Numbered from the stretch's first letter, positions 48,501 to 62,727 are shown. The stretch is 64,000 nt of DNA from Phoebastria nigripes (GCA_035582835.1 JAYKAV010002475.1:585997-649996), one strand, 5' to 3'. Made by a program: numbers and translations. Notes: generated from the sequence alone by a model not told the origin.

Positions 48501-50683
48501 AGAGAATTTGTTTGTCCTTGTATGTAAGAATTCATGGAAGCCTATTTTAAACTATTTAAACCGTTTGGCTAACATTAGCATATTTTGTTTTGTTTTGTCT
48601 TGTTTTGACAGGGAACTTAGTCCCTTTAAGCCTCAAATGATATCACATATTGTTTGGTTCTTTCTCCCACTTTCATGTAAAAAACATGTAATGCCCTAAT
48701 TTTTTTATTCAATTTTAAAATAAGGAGTGAAACAGAAAACCTGGTATTTTGAAGAGAACAAAAACCAATTAGAATGACTAGATGGATTTTATTCTTTTAA
48801 ACATTTTCATTATTTGATTGAATTTTTCCTTTTTTCATACACATGCAAGCTCTCATCCCTACACGTGTTTTTCATAATGAACTCTTCATTATGTGGCTAA
48901 GAAACAGAGGAACTGTTACAACAAGAAAGGTTACAACAAATGAAATAGAAGACTTTTAGAGGCTTACTGAAAACTGAAGCTTGTTTCCTTTCTACTATCT
49001 GTGAAAGTATGTAAAACCATGGGGAAACATGTACAGTAAATTTGAGTAGAATTTTTTATAGTGACCTTACATCAGTACAACTTATTTTTTCCAGTGGGAT
49101 TTTTTTCTACCTATTTACCAGCATGATACCAAGAATGTGTTCTAGTTTTGGGGTTTCATTATATGAAACAAAGTTTGCATATTCTGAAGATTTGTATTAG
49201 TAAGAATTACCTAATTCAGCACAGTTAGGAACAATAGAAATTTATCTTATAAATAGAACTGTCTGCTATTTTTTTAAAAGATATGTTTCTAGCAAAAATT
49301 GGTGACTGATCTAATTGCCATGCTTATATCCATTTTTACCCTTATTCTTTTATGTAAGTGAAACTAGCACCAAAAGTATGGATCACTTTGAATGTCTCAG
49401 GCCTCAAAGATCAAGTCCAATGTTTCCATGAGTTAGTCAAAGAGACTACCCTTCAAAGTTTAAAAATGTTTCTCAAAACAGAATTCCAGTTTTCCAGACA
49501 GCTATAATTTTTAGTTTTTCTGCAGACAGCAATAGCTGAAGCAAACTAGATGTAATTTCTTCCATTTCACTAGTTAGGAGACCTCTTCTAATTCATGACA
49601 CGAACATCCTATATTATCTTGAAAGTATTTTGTTTCCTCAGTCCCAAACTTGTGCAAGATCTTTCTTGTGATTTAATGTTTATAAAAGTTTTGCTATAGC
49701 CTTCCCCCATGGAAGAATTCCAACCTTACTCCCAACCCCCTTTCACCCCCCATAGTGTACTAAAATATTGCTATGGTCAGTAAGTACACACAAATGGTGC
49801 TGGATGCTTGGAGCTGACCAAATAGAATATTGACATTTTTTTTCCTTCCAGCTACAACATACTGGACAGGGGTCAGACATTTCTAATGAATCAGCTGATG
49901 GAAAAAAAACTTACTATACCAACAAATTTCACAGGCAAGTCTGATTAGAAAAACAATTTTACCAAATTTTGNACCATTAAGTTTTTCTATATGAGAACAG
50001 TATTCCTGTTTCTAAATGGTTAAAATGAATTCCATAAAGCTTAAGATACTTCAATGTTTTTTTTTTAAATTAAGCCCCTTCACTGACTAAAGTAAAAGTT
50101 CCCAAACAGGTCAATAAGGAAGGAATACATCATACTCAGAACTTGTTAAATTATTCATGGAAGTAAGTTAAGAGCAAAAACTATACCTTGTTTTTAAAGA
50201 TCCTGCTGGATTACCAGCAGAAAGGCTGGTGTAGCTGTATAGATTGTCAGTGAATGAGCAGTACCACAAAGCTGAAGTTGTTAGTAATTTAATCTGACCT
50301 CTTCCCCTCAAGAACATAACGTTAAGAGCAAAAAGACAGCAGTAGTGTGTAAATAGATCCAATCAATAAGACTCATGGTTTTAGGCTGTTTAGTAATAAA
50401 AAATGTGAACAGCAGGTCAAAATGTACTAAATCCAGTTTCCAACAAATAGGTTCAATTTTATAAGAAATCTTTCCAATTCATAATGTTACAGAAAAAATG
50501 TTAACATTAATTGGTCAACAATAAATGATGTGATGGGTAGACAGAAGATTTTAAATTCAAAGAAACAGTATATATCTGTATTTCCGTTAGATCAAAGATT
50601 AGCATAAAAACCAACCAAGGTTCTGGGTATATCCTTCTGCCTTGCAATTCACCTTTAATGTCAGTGACAATTTACTTTTTCAG

Positions 50684-50755
50684 TTATTCTATCCTGGCAA
50701 AGTTTATCTCATACTGTGTATAAAAATTCATGAAGAATCTGGTTTTCCTGGCAAG
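50684..50755 (+). other. Candidate 72-bp coding exon, unknown gene
   Basis: The segment is preceded by TTTACTTTTTCAG (acceptor AG at 50682-50683) and followed by GTAAGA after CAAG (donor GT at 50756-50757), close to vertebrate splice consensus at both ends. Its length is a multiple of three. Only the first frame is open, giving 24 residues beginning LFYPGKVYL and ending EESGFPGK. No protein family is recognised. An overlapping minus-strand frame of 62 codons also exists, so the evidence rests mainly on the splice sites. Confidence 0.25.
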
Positions 50756-53700
50756 GTAAGATTCAATTACTTTGATGTCACCAGGAAGAATTTCTTTACG
50801 TAGTAGTGGAGCAGGTAGTGCAAAAGAATGACAGAAACAGCTGGATCCTCTCTCTCTCTTTCTCTTCAACATCCGCAGGAAGTCCTATAAATTGAAATAA
50901 TTTAAAATGCACACTGCCAAGAATGTATTTTCTAACAAAGGTGAATTCTGTATAGTTATGTAAATACTGTGACATTTCACAAGATATATTTGCATAGGTC
51001 AGCAACTATTTCAGATGATATACAGATGAGATAGGAGACCAGCTGAAGTAATTTTGTTCTCTTGTTTCATTTAAAAGACATTACACATATATGTATACAT
51101 ACAGTGTTGCATAAGATTTTTTTTTTGCCTTTACATGCCTAGTACTTACCAGATGGTTTTGCCTAATGTGTATGGAGAAAGAAATAGTACTCATTTATCC
51201 TAAGCTCTTCAAAAATACTGAAAAATACTACATGAAACAAGACCAATGCTATGTTTTAATTGCAAAGACTAGGGACAGGTCTTAGATTTCTTTCACAGTA
51301 CGCAGAGTGATAGGATGCTTGTAATATGGACTGTGACTGCCACCACTGTATCAATTCTTTAATGATATCTTTAACAGTGATCTCACATTTGGCACTGTAA
51401 AACCCAGAAACCCACATAAAAGAAGTGGGAAATGTTAACTCTCTATGTGTAGCTAAGCTTCTCATGAAAAAATTGTTCCATGCTGCATGTGACAGTCCAG
51501 TCCTGAGGGGAACAGATGCTCTGCATTTTCCAGACCCTACGTGCCTAAAAGTTATGCCATGNCATAATAATGTATCCAAAATCCAATGGAGCAAACATTG
51601 TCTCTGCTGCATTCAGGTTCTACAGTCGATCAAGATCTACACTATCTCAGAGTGAGTCCATGAATACAAGATAATCTTGCATCCTGAAAGCAAGGCCAAG
51701 TTTTCACTGTGTTTTTCAGCCCGCAATATGAGTACTAATATATAAAAAAAGATTTTGTGGCAAAAAGACATTAAAGCAACTCAAAAGGATACTAAAGCAA
51801 AATAAAGTGAACTGTAGCATCTCTTTCAAGCTCCAGAATCAAAGAACGTTTTGCTAGCTTCTTGATTGTTTCTAAGTTCTTTTTCTGAGAAGATTAAAAA
51901 AAAAAAAAAATCCAAAAACTGTATACTAGTTGCAGTACCTAAACTTACTTATGCTCTTGACCACTGACCATCTTCAAAAGCTATCCCAAACTCCATTCCT
52001 CTGAACATATGCAAGTGCACTAAAACACAGAAATGAACCACTCAAATGTTCGTAGGCTTGACCTTATCTACAAAACCCTCCAAGCTATTGATGTTAAAGC
52101 TAGAATGCTATAAGACTAAAATTTGGGGGCAGAACTGGTAGTAAAGGTAATGACAAACCTACTATCGAATTTCATTTTCAGTGTCCTATGATCATTGATA
52201 ATTATGATAATTCTTGATTATAGACTCTGTTGAATCAACTGACAAGTGTAACACATTATAAAAGTGCAGATCACTGTTACTTACCAAGCCTCATGGAACA
52301 TGAGAAGGGCAGCAANTCACTCATTTTTAATGCCTTCTTTGAAGAAAGAAGAAACACCCCAAAAAGGAGGAAAAAACAAGACCAAAACCCCAGAGAAACT
52401 GAGTCGCTCTTAAATGGATTGACCACCCTCCCACTAATTAACTCTCCATAAGGCCCTCTTTTATTTCTATCTCATTTGTCAGTGTTAGTCTTTTAATTAT
52501 GAAATGGTATCTAAGTCTTTCGTACAGTATTTTTAAGCTCTCAGAGAGCTCTGCCAGGCTGTATCATGCACCTTTTCCTTAAGCAAAAATAAAGAGCTCT
52601 TATAACAGACTTGTGAGTCCCGCTAATTAGTCTACAGTTGATGCTTTTGACACTCCCTCTCCTGCCTAAACAGTTGTAAAAGATGTCAGATCTTCCTCCT
52701 GCATTCTAACGTACTTTCCATCTGCATGGCCACTGGCCCAAACCAAAGTAAAGCACCTATATTGTTCTTTGAACTTTTCTGAAGTAATGAGGGAGCAAGA
52801 TGAAAGGTGAGTACATCTACATGCAGGCTGCTGTACCCTAAGCTAAGGTATATGACTATCTTCATGAGAAAAATATCCTGGACAGGCTGGTGAAATTTGA
52901 ACGAAAATCAGGGTAAGAATCCATGGAACCCAGTGGGGAAGTAGTTTTCTTTACCTTTCATACCTTTTAATTAGGCTAAAAAAACCTTTAAAGGTGTATT
53001 TACAGGGTGGGAATGATGCGCTAAACACAAAAACCTGCATAACCCTAGCTGCTGTGCAATGCATGTCTGTTCTTGTAAATAAAAGCTGCAACCTACATTA
53101 TACAACCCAATTACTTAGGTATACATGTCATCATTTAATCAGAGTCAATATGACAGTGTTTCTGTCCAAGATAGTTTGAACTGTTCAGATCAGATTGTCT
53201 GTGACAATGCACAAACCTGCAAAAAATAAATCATGAGTTGACTGTGAACTTACATAGTTCCACTGAAGTCAGAATCATGCTGAACTATACTAGTCAAAGT
53301 TCGTGTCTTACACTTTGATTTTGAAAAAGGAAAAACTAATATAAATAATGTGAAAATCGGTGGCAAGAACAAGAGAACAGGGTAGGAAGGACACTGTTTG
53401 CAACAAAAATATCTTTGTGGGTTTACATTTCTATGTGCATTTTCATCCCTGAACTAATTTTCATAAATAAATATAACTGGCTATGTAGTTTATTCAGAAG
53501 AAGCATATCTTGGGAGAGGATTTCAGAGGACATGGAGCAGAATCCAGAAACCTTTGTATGCAGGTAGAAGGGAAAAGAAGACAGCAGCATTTAATAAACC
53601 ACATTATCTTAATACTGTCTTTTCTCTAACTCAAGCTTTCAATACACATGCTAAACACAGGAGCTGCACTCTAACTCCCATACCCAGAATTATATGAAAA

Positions 53701-56700
53701 GGGGATTCATCTTACTAAGCATAACAATTTTGTAAAACTTTAAATGCGTCCTTTAAGTTCTCTGTAGCTTCTGAAGCTCTGTGGATATAAGTATACCAGG
53801 GAGAATGGTCAGGTAAATTTGCAATTCATGAGAGAAGTTTCAGAGGAAAAGCAGGAGAGTTACTATGACAGCTATCTTTTTCCTAAACTTCTTAGCAAAA
53901 GCACAGCATTTGGTGGTTGATGCTTCTAAATTCCACTCTCTATGGCAAATTTATTATTGGCTTCTAGAATCAGAAATCACACAAGGCCAGTCAGATAATA
54001 CATCTTCCCTGAAGAGGCATCCTTTAAGAAAGCTCAAGAAATTAAAGTTCTTCTTCTCACTAGAATGTAACATCTTACCAGATTTGTATGTTTCAGTCTA
54101 TTCAACACATAAAATGACTCCTGATTTTTGTGGCTTGAAAATATGTCTTAAAGAAAAAACTACTTCTGCAAAGATTTTCAGAAGCCTACACTTTTCAGAA
54201 GTTTCTTTTTATCCATGACTTCATCTGTAGAAGATTGATTTAAGATTAAATATGAATACCTGCTGGTATATACATTCACAATATTGACATATAAGGTAAG
54301 GACATACAAGGACATACAAGATCTGTACTCAATTTCTGAAGGTTGACTAGTTTCACTTATATCAAAAGGACCAAAACACAGACTTTGAAAACCGTAACTA
54401 TGCCTGAAAACAGGTCTTTTCAGCAGGCTTGAAAGTCCCAGAAAGAACAGAAGGTAGTCATTGCAGGACTGCGGGGGTTTTTTTGAACAAGGATACATTA
54501 AGTATTCAGATAATCTTCTAGGTGACAGTACTAAACTGCACTAACCAAAATGGCAATTTGTGTTGATACACAGAGTAATGCATATCAGTGTCAGTCATAA
54601 GATCTTAATGAATGCAACTTAAACATCTACAGTAACAGTCCAGAGCTATGAGTGATAAAATATGCTCCAATTATACAAATACCAAACACTGTTAGTACTG
54701 CTTTCTGTGATACTGTTGATCCCAAGAGGTTTCCAGCAAAATCTTTCATTAGCCAAGGGTTTAAATATAAAGGGAAAAAAATCCAGTGCTCTTGTTCAGT
54801 CATCTCCTGTTTTCATACAAAGCCATGTCACCTCTCCTGCCTCTATGTCCTATGATATTTCATTTGAGTCCGGTTATTAAATAGTTTCACTGATTGTTCT
54901 CTTTTCACTCCTTTGTTGCCTACACTTCTCACATATGTATACAGATATTTCAGTCATTTGTCTGTCCTCAATGAAATGTCAATCTAATCAGATATCAATA
55001 AGGAGAACAAACTATCTTTCCAGCTCCGTCTCCTCAATGCAGCTAATAACTTCATACATTATTGTCATACCAAAACTGCCTAATTACTTCTTTCCCAGAA
55101 TAAAAAATTCTACCTTACTTTGTCATCCTTGACATGATAATCTACATTACTTCTCTCAGAACAACTTTTTCTGTTCTAGTACACCATTTCTGAGACAAGG
55201 AGAATTGGAATGGCACATGATATGCAAGATATGGACAAAACACAGATGTGTACAATGACATGCTGATATTATCCATTTTACTGCCTGAATCCTGAATAAT
55301 ACTCCTTGAATTATTCTGAACATCACCTTAACACTGAGTAATTTCTCCATTCTGAGGGATTCAATCTTCATACATTCAAATGGGAGTATGGTGGTGTTAT
55401 TTGTGTTGTTATAATGACAACAAAAAGGAAATCATATTTATCACAGACTTTTTCAGCTTTCTACTCATATTTTGTACAGCAGCCACTAGCAAACAACATG
55501 CACTTCTGTTATGTAGACCCACTTCCCTGATCACATAGATCTGCTTTTGGCACACATGACTTTTAAGTGTTTTTCTGCCTCTATGTTCTTCCTTCCATCG
55601 GTACGACTTCTATCTCCCCTTTCATTTCTACATTAACCCTTAGGTTTTGGTCATACCGATAATTTCTTCCTTTTTTGCTAGAACTAGATTCTTCTATGTT
55701 CCCTCATTATGCCATATAATGGTTTATAGTATACTTCATTCTCTTTTCTACTCTAGAGAGTTAGAAGTTTTTCATTTTGTTGCTAGCCTTTTTCCACTGG
55801 TCAGGGTATTATACTGCTGCTTCCCTGTACACATAAGTTTCCAAGCACTTAATTCAATCTGCTGCTAGGTCCTATGGACCCTGCATTCAGTTAAATAAAC
55901 TATGTTATTTCACTAGCTCTTTAAATCTCCATCCCTAGTGTCTCCATCATAACTTACCAGAGGTACACAGTCAAGGTTAATATTTCAGTCACATCTTTTG
56001 TGTCCAGAAACATTTACTGCCCCTTTTCCTTTCAACCCCACAGTGTTTCCTCAAAAAAATTCACTGGCCTTTACCATAGCTTTCAAGAAGAAAGGACAAA
56101 AGTTGTATAGATGATGTTACACTTAAAGTATCCTCTCTGCTACCCATCATTGGTTGGCCCTCTCTGAGATTGACTGATGGACTTTTTGCTCAAATGACAT
56201 CTGGCACCAAATAGAGGGCTGGCTGGGAAGCTGTGTGCCAAAGATGATCAAAGGCAAATAGTCTCTAACACTTCCACTTGGTGGGTCTCCTTTCTCACCA
56301 CGTGACATTGTCCCCAGACAGAAGCTGATAACTCGCAAGCAAAGGAAAAAAAGTAAAAAACATATCCATCAAGAAAAAAGGATTCATTTGTTTCTCCTCA
56401 GATGCAAATCCTGTTTGCTGACAGATTTCTTCTTATCTATGTTTTCTGTCTCCTCTGAAGTATAATTTATCAATTAAACTGAAAAGTTGTGAAATACAAG
56501 ATGCTGCAATGATGCTACATTTTATTTTCTACTAACATTCTTCTAAACTAAAAATGAACAGATTCTTGCAAGATTACTTCTGGTCTACATAATTCAGAAT
56601 TCTCACAAAAATATTCTGCAATACACAGAAATCACAGTAGGCCCCTTAGTAGGCTATTCTTAGAGTTTTAGGAACACATGGCCAAGTTCAGAAGTATTAG

Positions 56701-56913
56701 CCACCCTACTGACCTCGGGAGTACAAAAAAATGATTTAAAACAGGCAAAAACTGAGTGTGTGTATGACAGTAGATTAGTTTCCTTAAAATTAGCTATTAT
56801 GTGATTTAGGTTATTTTCTATTGTTGATTAGGTAATAGATTTCTGTCTCCCATAAAAGACCATCTGACTTCAAGGCTTAGCATTTCTGCAGGGTGGTTTT
56901 GACCAAAGGTTAC

Positions 56914-57055
56914 CATTTAGTCTTCTCAGAAGGTCAGACACTTGAAGCAATTGCTCTTCGATTAGACAGATACACCCTGAGGGCTTGAGATCCTTCCTGT
57001 CATGATCTTTCATGTACCTTTCGGCATAAGCCTCAGAGTCTGCAGTCCTGTTCAA
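56914..57055 (-). other. Candidate 142-bp coding exon, minus strand, unknown gene
   Basis: On the minus strand a pyrimidine-rich stretch ending CCCAG precedes the segment, and GTAACC follows ATG at its end. The frame is open for the whole length. It gives a charged, ordinary-looking protein composition (begins NRTADSEAYAERYMKDHD, later LIEEQLLQVSDLLRRLN). It continues open for some codons past the proposed donor. It lies about 85 bp from the (AAAAG)n tract. No family is recognised. An unrecognised old transposon fragment is the main alternative. Confidence 0.25.
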
Positions 57056-57140
57056 CTGGGTAAAGAGATAATACAACTCTCTTTGTTCCCTCTGTTTCTA
57101 TGTCTTTGTACTTAAATAACATTTTATGGCAACATATTAG

Positions 57141-57857
57141 AAAAGAAAAGAAAAGAAAAGAAAAGAAAAGAAAAGAAAAGAAAAGAAAAGAAAAGAAAAG
57201 AAAAGAAAAGAAAAGAAAAGAAAAGAAAAGAAANNNNNNNNNNNNNNNNNNNNNNNNNNNNNNNNNNNNNNNNNNNNNNNNNNNNNNNNNNNNNNNNNNN
57301 NNNNNNNNNNNNNNNNNNNNNNNNNNNNNNNNNNNNNNNNNNNNNNNNNNNNNNNNNNNNNNNNNNNNNNNNNNNNNNNNNNNNNNNNNNNNNNNNNNNN
57401 NNNNNNNNNNNNNNNNNNNNNNNNNNNNNNNNNNNNNNNNNNNNNNNNNNNNNNNNNNNNNNNNNNNNNNNNNNNNNNNNNNNNNNNNNNNNNNNNNNNN
57501 NNNNNNNNNNNNNNNNNNNNNNNNNNNNNNNNNNNNNNNNNNNNNNNNNNNNNNNNNNNNNNNNNNNNNNNNNNNNNNNNNNNNNNNNNNNNNNNNNNNN
57601 NNNNNNNNNNNNNNNNNNNNNNNNNNNNNNNNNNNNNNNNNNNNNNNNNNNNNNNNNNNNNNNNNNNNNNNNNNNNNNNNNNNNNNNNNNNNNNNNNNNN
57701 NNNNNNNNNNNNNNNNNNNNNNNNNNNNNNNNNNNNNNNNNNNNNAGAAAAGAAAAGAAAAGAAAAGAAAAGAAAAGAAAAGAAAAGAAAAGAAAAGAAA
57801 AGAAAAGAAAAGAAAAGAAAAGAAAAGAAAAGAAAAGAAAGAAGAAAAGAAAAGAAA
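57141..57857 (+). repeat. (AAAAG)n pentanucleotide array containing an assembly gap
   Basis: About 18 perfect units stand left of the gap and about 22 right of it. A short interruption (GAAAGAAG) occurs near the right end. The whole visible tract is purine-only on the plus strand. The true length is unknown because of the gap. Confidence 0.95.
57234..57745. other. Assembly gap, 512 Ns
   Basis: A continuous run of N sits inside the pentanucleotide array, most likely because reads could not span it. Long open frames on either strand through this region are artefacts of the repeat and the Ns. Confidence 0.98.
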
Positions 57858-58831
57858 TATTTTGCTGAAAGATCTAAGTTGTTTCACCTTTGTCAAAACA
57901 AACCTTTTGCCTTGCTCTGATATTTATCTAACAGTGGGAAACCATTAACCAATGACAACATTCTACTGCATTGACGTTATCTCTTAAGTAGATATCAAAG
58001 CACAAAAATGTTCTTTTTAATTTTATGGTAGATTTTCTGTCATGGATCCAGGTTTCTGCTTATGTAGTTTGTTACTTATAAACCCTACCAATCACTTTTC
58101 GTTATGGCACGATTTCACTGTTATGTGCTGGTTATAGCTTTCATTTAGATATATCTTAGTGATGGGATAGGATGTTCATTATAAAGGTATACTTTGATCA
58201 AATGCTCTGATCACTGACAAGTTGAAAAAAGAAAAACTCTTCAGAGGCAAGTGATAGAAAGGAAAGGAAAAATATTCTAAATGGGGGGGTGATAGGGTAA
58301 AGGGAGGAAAAAAAGGAAGACGTTTCAGCCTATTTACTCTTACGGTCATAATATATGGTTTTGACTCGAGAAAAAATATAAAAGTAATCACTCAGTTTTA
58401 ATCAGGTTATTCAAAGAAAACAGCTGCAGCTATAAATTGCCATTTAGCCTGAAAATGCGATACTGAATTTCCTATGAAATTTGTTGCTGGAGGTTCAGAT
58501 ATGAAGAAGCCTTTCCCTATTTTTCTGCCACTTGGAATAAAGAATCAAGGTATGCTTATGTCTTGAACCAGTTAAAATACTTAAAAAGTGTAATGTTTTA
58601 TGCACTGTTCTCCACAGAAAATCTGAGCAAGAAGGCTTTGATAGGAGTAGAGGGGAGAAAGCTTAACAGCGTCTGTGCACTTGGCATAACCACAGCCCCT
58701 AGTAGTCTTTGAGCCTTTTTGGAAGTCAATTTAACTGGTATCACAATGAATTCATACACTTGCAAAACACACTTCTAAAACTGGTATGCTAATGATTGCA
58801 CCCTTCACATTTCTGCTTTCTGCCTTTCTAG

Positions 58832-58975
58832 TTCGAAGTAATGGATATAGGAGCACATGCTGACTTTGAATCTCACATTGACCCAGACTGTGTCATAGCT
58901 ATAATTATCAGCTGGGAAGAAGGACATGAATGCACAGATTTACCCCTTGTTGTTTATGTTCCCTTCATTGTGAAG
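58832..58975 (+). other. Candidate 144-bp coding exon, unknown gene
   Basis: A strong pyrimidine tract (TTTCTGCTTTCTGCCTTTCTAG) ends at 58831. The following 144 bases form 48 open codons (begins FEVMDIGAHADFES). They end at AAG followed by GTGGTG, a weak donor. The frame stays open beyond the donor to 59050. The length is a multiple of three, as for the candidate at 50684 on the same strand, but nothing else links them. No family is recognised. Confidence 0.18.
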
Positions 58976-61900
58976 GTGGTGCTAATGAGCTCTCAGAAAT
59001 ATTTCTCTCCTGCCTCTCCCTTACTACTTCTCTCTCTCCCTCTCATTTAACATGTTACAAAGAAATTATGTATCTGATTATAACAATTAAATTCATGATC
59101 GTTCATATCACCAAAAGTGGTAGTGTGTAATTTATATAGATCATTAGTAACCACTGAAACTGTTAAGAAAAGACATCATTAATTCTCTAATACCATGTCA
59201 TCCAGTGAAGGTGCTGTAAAATGTAAATAATCAGAAGATCTTTGGAAGTTAAATCCTGTTCATACATTTTAGAATCTGCTGTACATGTTCAAGGGTCCTG
59301 ACACATACTCATTTTCTGGGGTCTGACATTTGAATTTATTCATTTTCATGATATTAAAAATAGCATAATATCCACAAAAGAACAAGAACAGGAGATAAAA
59401 GTACAGTGAGACACTTTAATTAATGTTAGGTTAACCTTGGGAAAAGTAAGAAATGTCAGTTTTCTCTTTGCACCACAAAGATGAGACTGAGTTTAGTCTC
59501 CAGATCCAGAGACAAGCAATTATGATTTGTTTCTTAGGAACAGGGAAATTTATAAAAAAAATGGGCCTTCTTCCATCAACATCTGTGAAACATAAGCTGA
59601 TACTGAATTTTACTGACAATCATAGTAATAAAAGTCCTGATCCTAAATCCATAGAAATCAATAGTGGGATTGATTCAGGCACTACCTGTCAGCTTGCATC
59701 ATTGTAAAAGTTATGTCAGTTGTCCTTTTCCCACCAAAGGAAGATTTCTAAGTCATAAGACACAAACACTGAGTAGGTGCCCATGTGATAGCCTACAATA
59801 CTTTATTTTTGCCTGTGCGTAGAAAGAGATTCCTTTTAATATCAGCAAACCCAGCTTTGCTTGCTTTCCTTTCCTTTCTTAAATACTCCTTTCTTTGTCT
59901 AACAATGACTAGACAAAAAAATGTGATAGCAATTGCTTTAAGACAGTTGGAATTGGCTCACATTTAACCAGCTTACTTTTCTGCTTTTATACATAATTTT
60001 ATTACAGCAATCTTATTTTCATTAGTTGCATGCAAAGTACCTTTGGCTGGACTGGGCTATTGAGTCTTTATGAGAAAGTTATTATTTAGCTAATTTTATC
60101 ACCACAATTGGAACCTGATCTTTTCTGTACAACTCAAGAAGATGTACCTCAGATCTTGACTATTGTCTGCTCACAATCATTTTCATAACACACTGTGTAC
60201 AGATCTTTGTCATATTGTTTCTACTGATGCTGTAGCAATTTTCATTATCTGTATTTTACATTGCAGTGTCATCAGGCCACTATTGTTTTACATGGTGTAA
60301 AACAGAGGGATGCTAGTCAGTAGCAGGGGGAAAGGTAACAGTAGAACAGGAATGCCTTGGTGGCTTCAGTGGTCAAAAATTGCTCAGTAACAGGTAGGAA
60401 TATGTCCATTGTTAGACAGTAGCTGATGCTTTAATCTTGCTGCTCTTCAGGTATGTTCAGTTCTGTGCTGCTAAAGGAATAAATAATTGTTATTATATTG
60501 ACATTTTGAACTCATGTATCAAGGCACTTTCTGAAATCTGTTATTCATATGCATTCACAACCCCAGTGTCTAGCAGGGCTGCATATGAGATCTTACAATT
60601 ACAGCTGCAGAATCACCATCTGAAATTGGAGGAATTATTCACTGCTTAGTAATTATTATTTCTTCGCAAGTTTTAACAGATTCTTTCTCAACTTCTCTAT
60701 AAATTATTTGTAAGTCATTGAATAGAACGGTAAAAGTTGTTGCCTCTTAGTCTGCAATAAAACTGCTGCTAGTCACTAGCAACATTAATCTATGATATCC
60801 TAATATGCTACATATAATTGGTGTTAATCTTCAAGCATTTAAACCATTACAAACTGCTCAAACTGTGTAGTCATAACCAGCTATCATTCTGTAAAGACTG
60901 CTGCCGGCAGGAAAATGGTTGTAATCTCAACTGGAACCCTCCAGATCAGGTGACTGAAAAAATTCAGCAGAGTACCCCATCATTAGAGAAGAGAATCTTA
61001 TTTCCGGGAAAAGGGAAAGAATATGAAAGTTGAAATGAAATTTGACTGTTACCATGCTAGTAAAGTTGGCTAGGTGAGGCAAGCAGAGTGTAACCATGAC
61101 TATCAACTTCTACACAGAAGCAGATCCCAAATTTGTTGGCTAAAATAGGTACTAAATTTACTTTACTATCTGGACTTTCTTACAAATGGTGCTTTTGAGA
61201 TGAGGTTAGATATTGTACAGGGGAGAGGTACTGGGCCTGTTGTGCTGCTTTAGACAAGGAACTTGGAAAATTCTAAAGCTGGAAATATTCTACACAGGCT
61301 GTGTAAAAATCTAAAGGAAAATAGAGAGGTACAGTAGATCTTAATGAAGCAAGACGACTGATTGATACTCTGCTTTTTGAAGAGGTGCCAAACTAGGATG
61401 AACACAAAAGAGGAACAAGAAAGGTAGATAAATGAATATTTATGTATACAAACAAATAAAAACACAGAAAACACTTTTCACTGAGAACAACCTTTTCTCA
61501 TCAGGTATAAATTACTTCAATGACTTACACAATGCAGTTATAGTCACAATAAGGAAGCAAGGAAGCTTTTGTTGACATCTCTGTTTCTTTAATCCTGTCT
61601 ATTTTAACAATAAAATACAACTGGCTACTTTCTGTTCCTGTCATCCCCACTGACTAAGTGTGGCAAGACTAAGAAGAACTCTAGCCTGTACTAGTTTATC
61701 CATCACCTCCAAAATGGTTAATTTAAATTACAGTTGCATTACCCTTCACAGAAAATAAAACTTAAGTTTCATATCCTATTTCAAAATTCTAAGCATTGAA
61801 GTGAGGACAATTTGGTAACCTTTTGTTTACAAATCAATCAAAATGATAAAAAAAAAAAGTGAAGATATAATTATTACAATATATTGCTTCCATTCATCTT

Positions 61901-62727
61901 CTCTCCTGAATCTGAATTTGGCCTTACCTTAATAACTACCATGTGGGAACTGGTTTGCATGCCTTTTTCACAAGAACAACTCCCACATTAACCACCAGAA
62001 ATAATAGATGGATGGTCTACCAACAGTAAGAAATGGGTTTTTTTGTGACAAGTTACATGATTCCACAATAATTCAGTTGTTACCTTGTGGAGATATTTTC
62101 ATTTCTGCAATTTCTGACTTAAAAAAATACAAATCGTTTTCTAAATAATAACAGCAAATAACCTATGGAAGTTTTCAGTGCAGCCTGTATAGGCCTGCTT
62201 CTGCTAACCTGTCCACATGCACAAATTGACAAGGTCACTATTTTAAGCAAGCCACCCAGTAGGAAGAAAAAAAAATCAGCTGGTGTTTTATTGTAAAGTC
62301 TTAGGGCAGTAATTCTGTTTACTCCTGTTTATCACATACTAATGGCCAGAATGTAAGACTGAAAAATATGCATAAAGAGAAGGCAAAACATGAATTTAAT
62401 TGCAGGAGAGGCAGGCACATTATGCTGGATTTGCCCAAATCCATGGAGGCATAGCTCCAAGCCAATGCTGACACAACATTAGACCTTAAGAAAGTCTATT
62501 CACAACAGTTACTTTAGGTAAGTGTGTTAAAGATAATCTCAAGAATCTAAGTTAGGAATGAAAGCTCCTTTGAAAATCACTGGAGAAGTGTATTGTAGTA
62601 CAATTTGTTCAGAATGCTTTAGTTAACTGCCTCTGGTATATAATGTGAATTACTTTTATTTTGCTAAATTTTGTTTTGCTTGAGGAAATTATTAAAAACT
62701 GTGTCTCAGAACAAAACCTAAAATTAT

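Larger units (their letters stand above)
45518..57140. other. Unassigned AT-rich DNA, 11.6 kb
   Basis: This is the longest stretch without any recognised transposon. It contains A-runs (47117-47131, 51896-51911), short frames without domains (the largest is 118 codons, minus, 51256-51612), and two exon-like segments listed separately. Its repeat-poor nature would fit intronic or intergenic single-copy DNA. Confidence 0.5.

Noticed and set aside
51256..51612. 118-codon minus-strand open frame
   Set aside because: No family recognised, no splice or promoter context, and an N inside. One frame of this size is plausible by chance in 64 kb.
57033..57948. Long open frames (about 280 codons) on both strands
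   Set aside because: They consist of translated AAAAG repeat and Ns from the assembly gap, not coding sequence.
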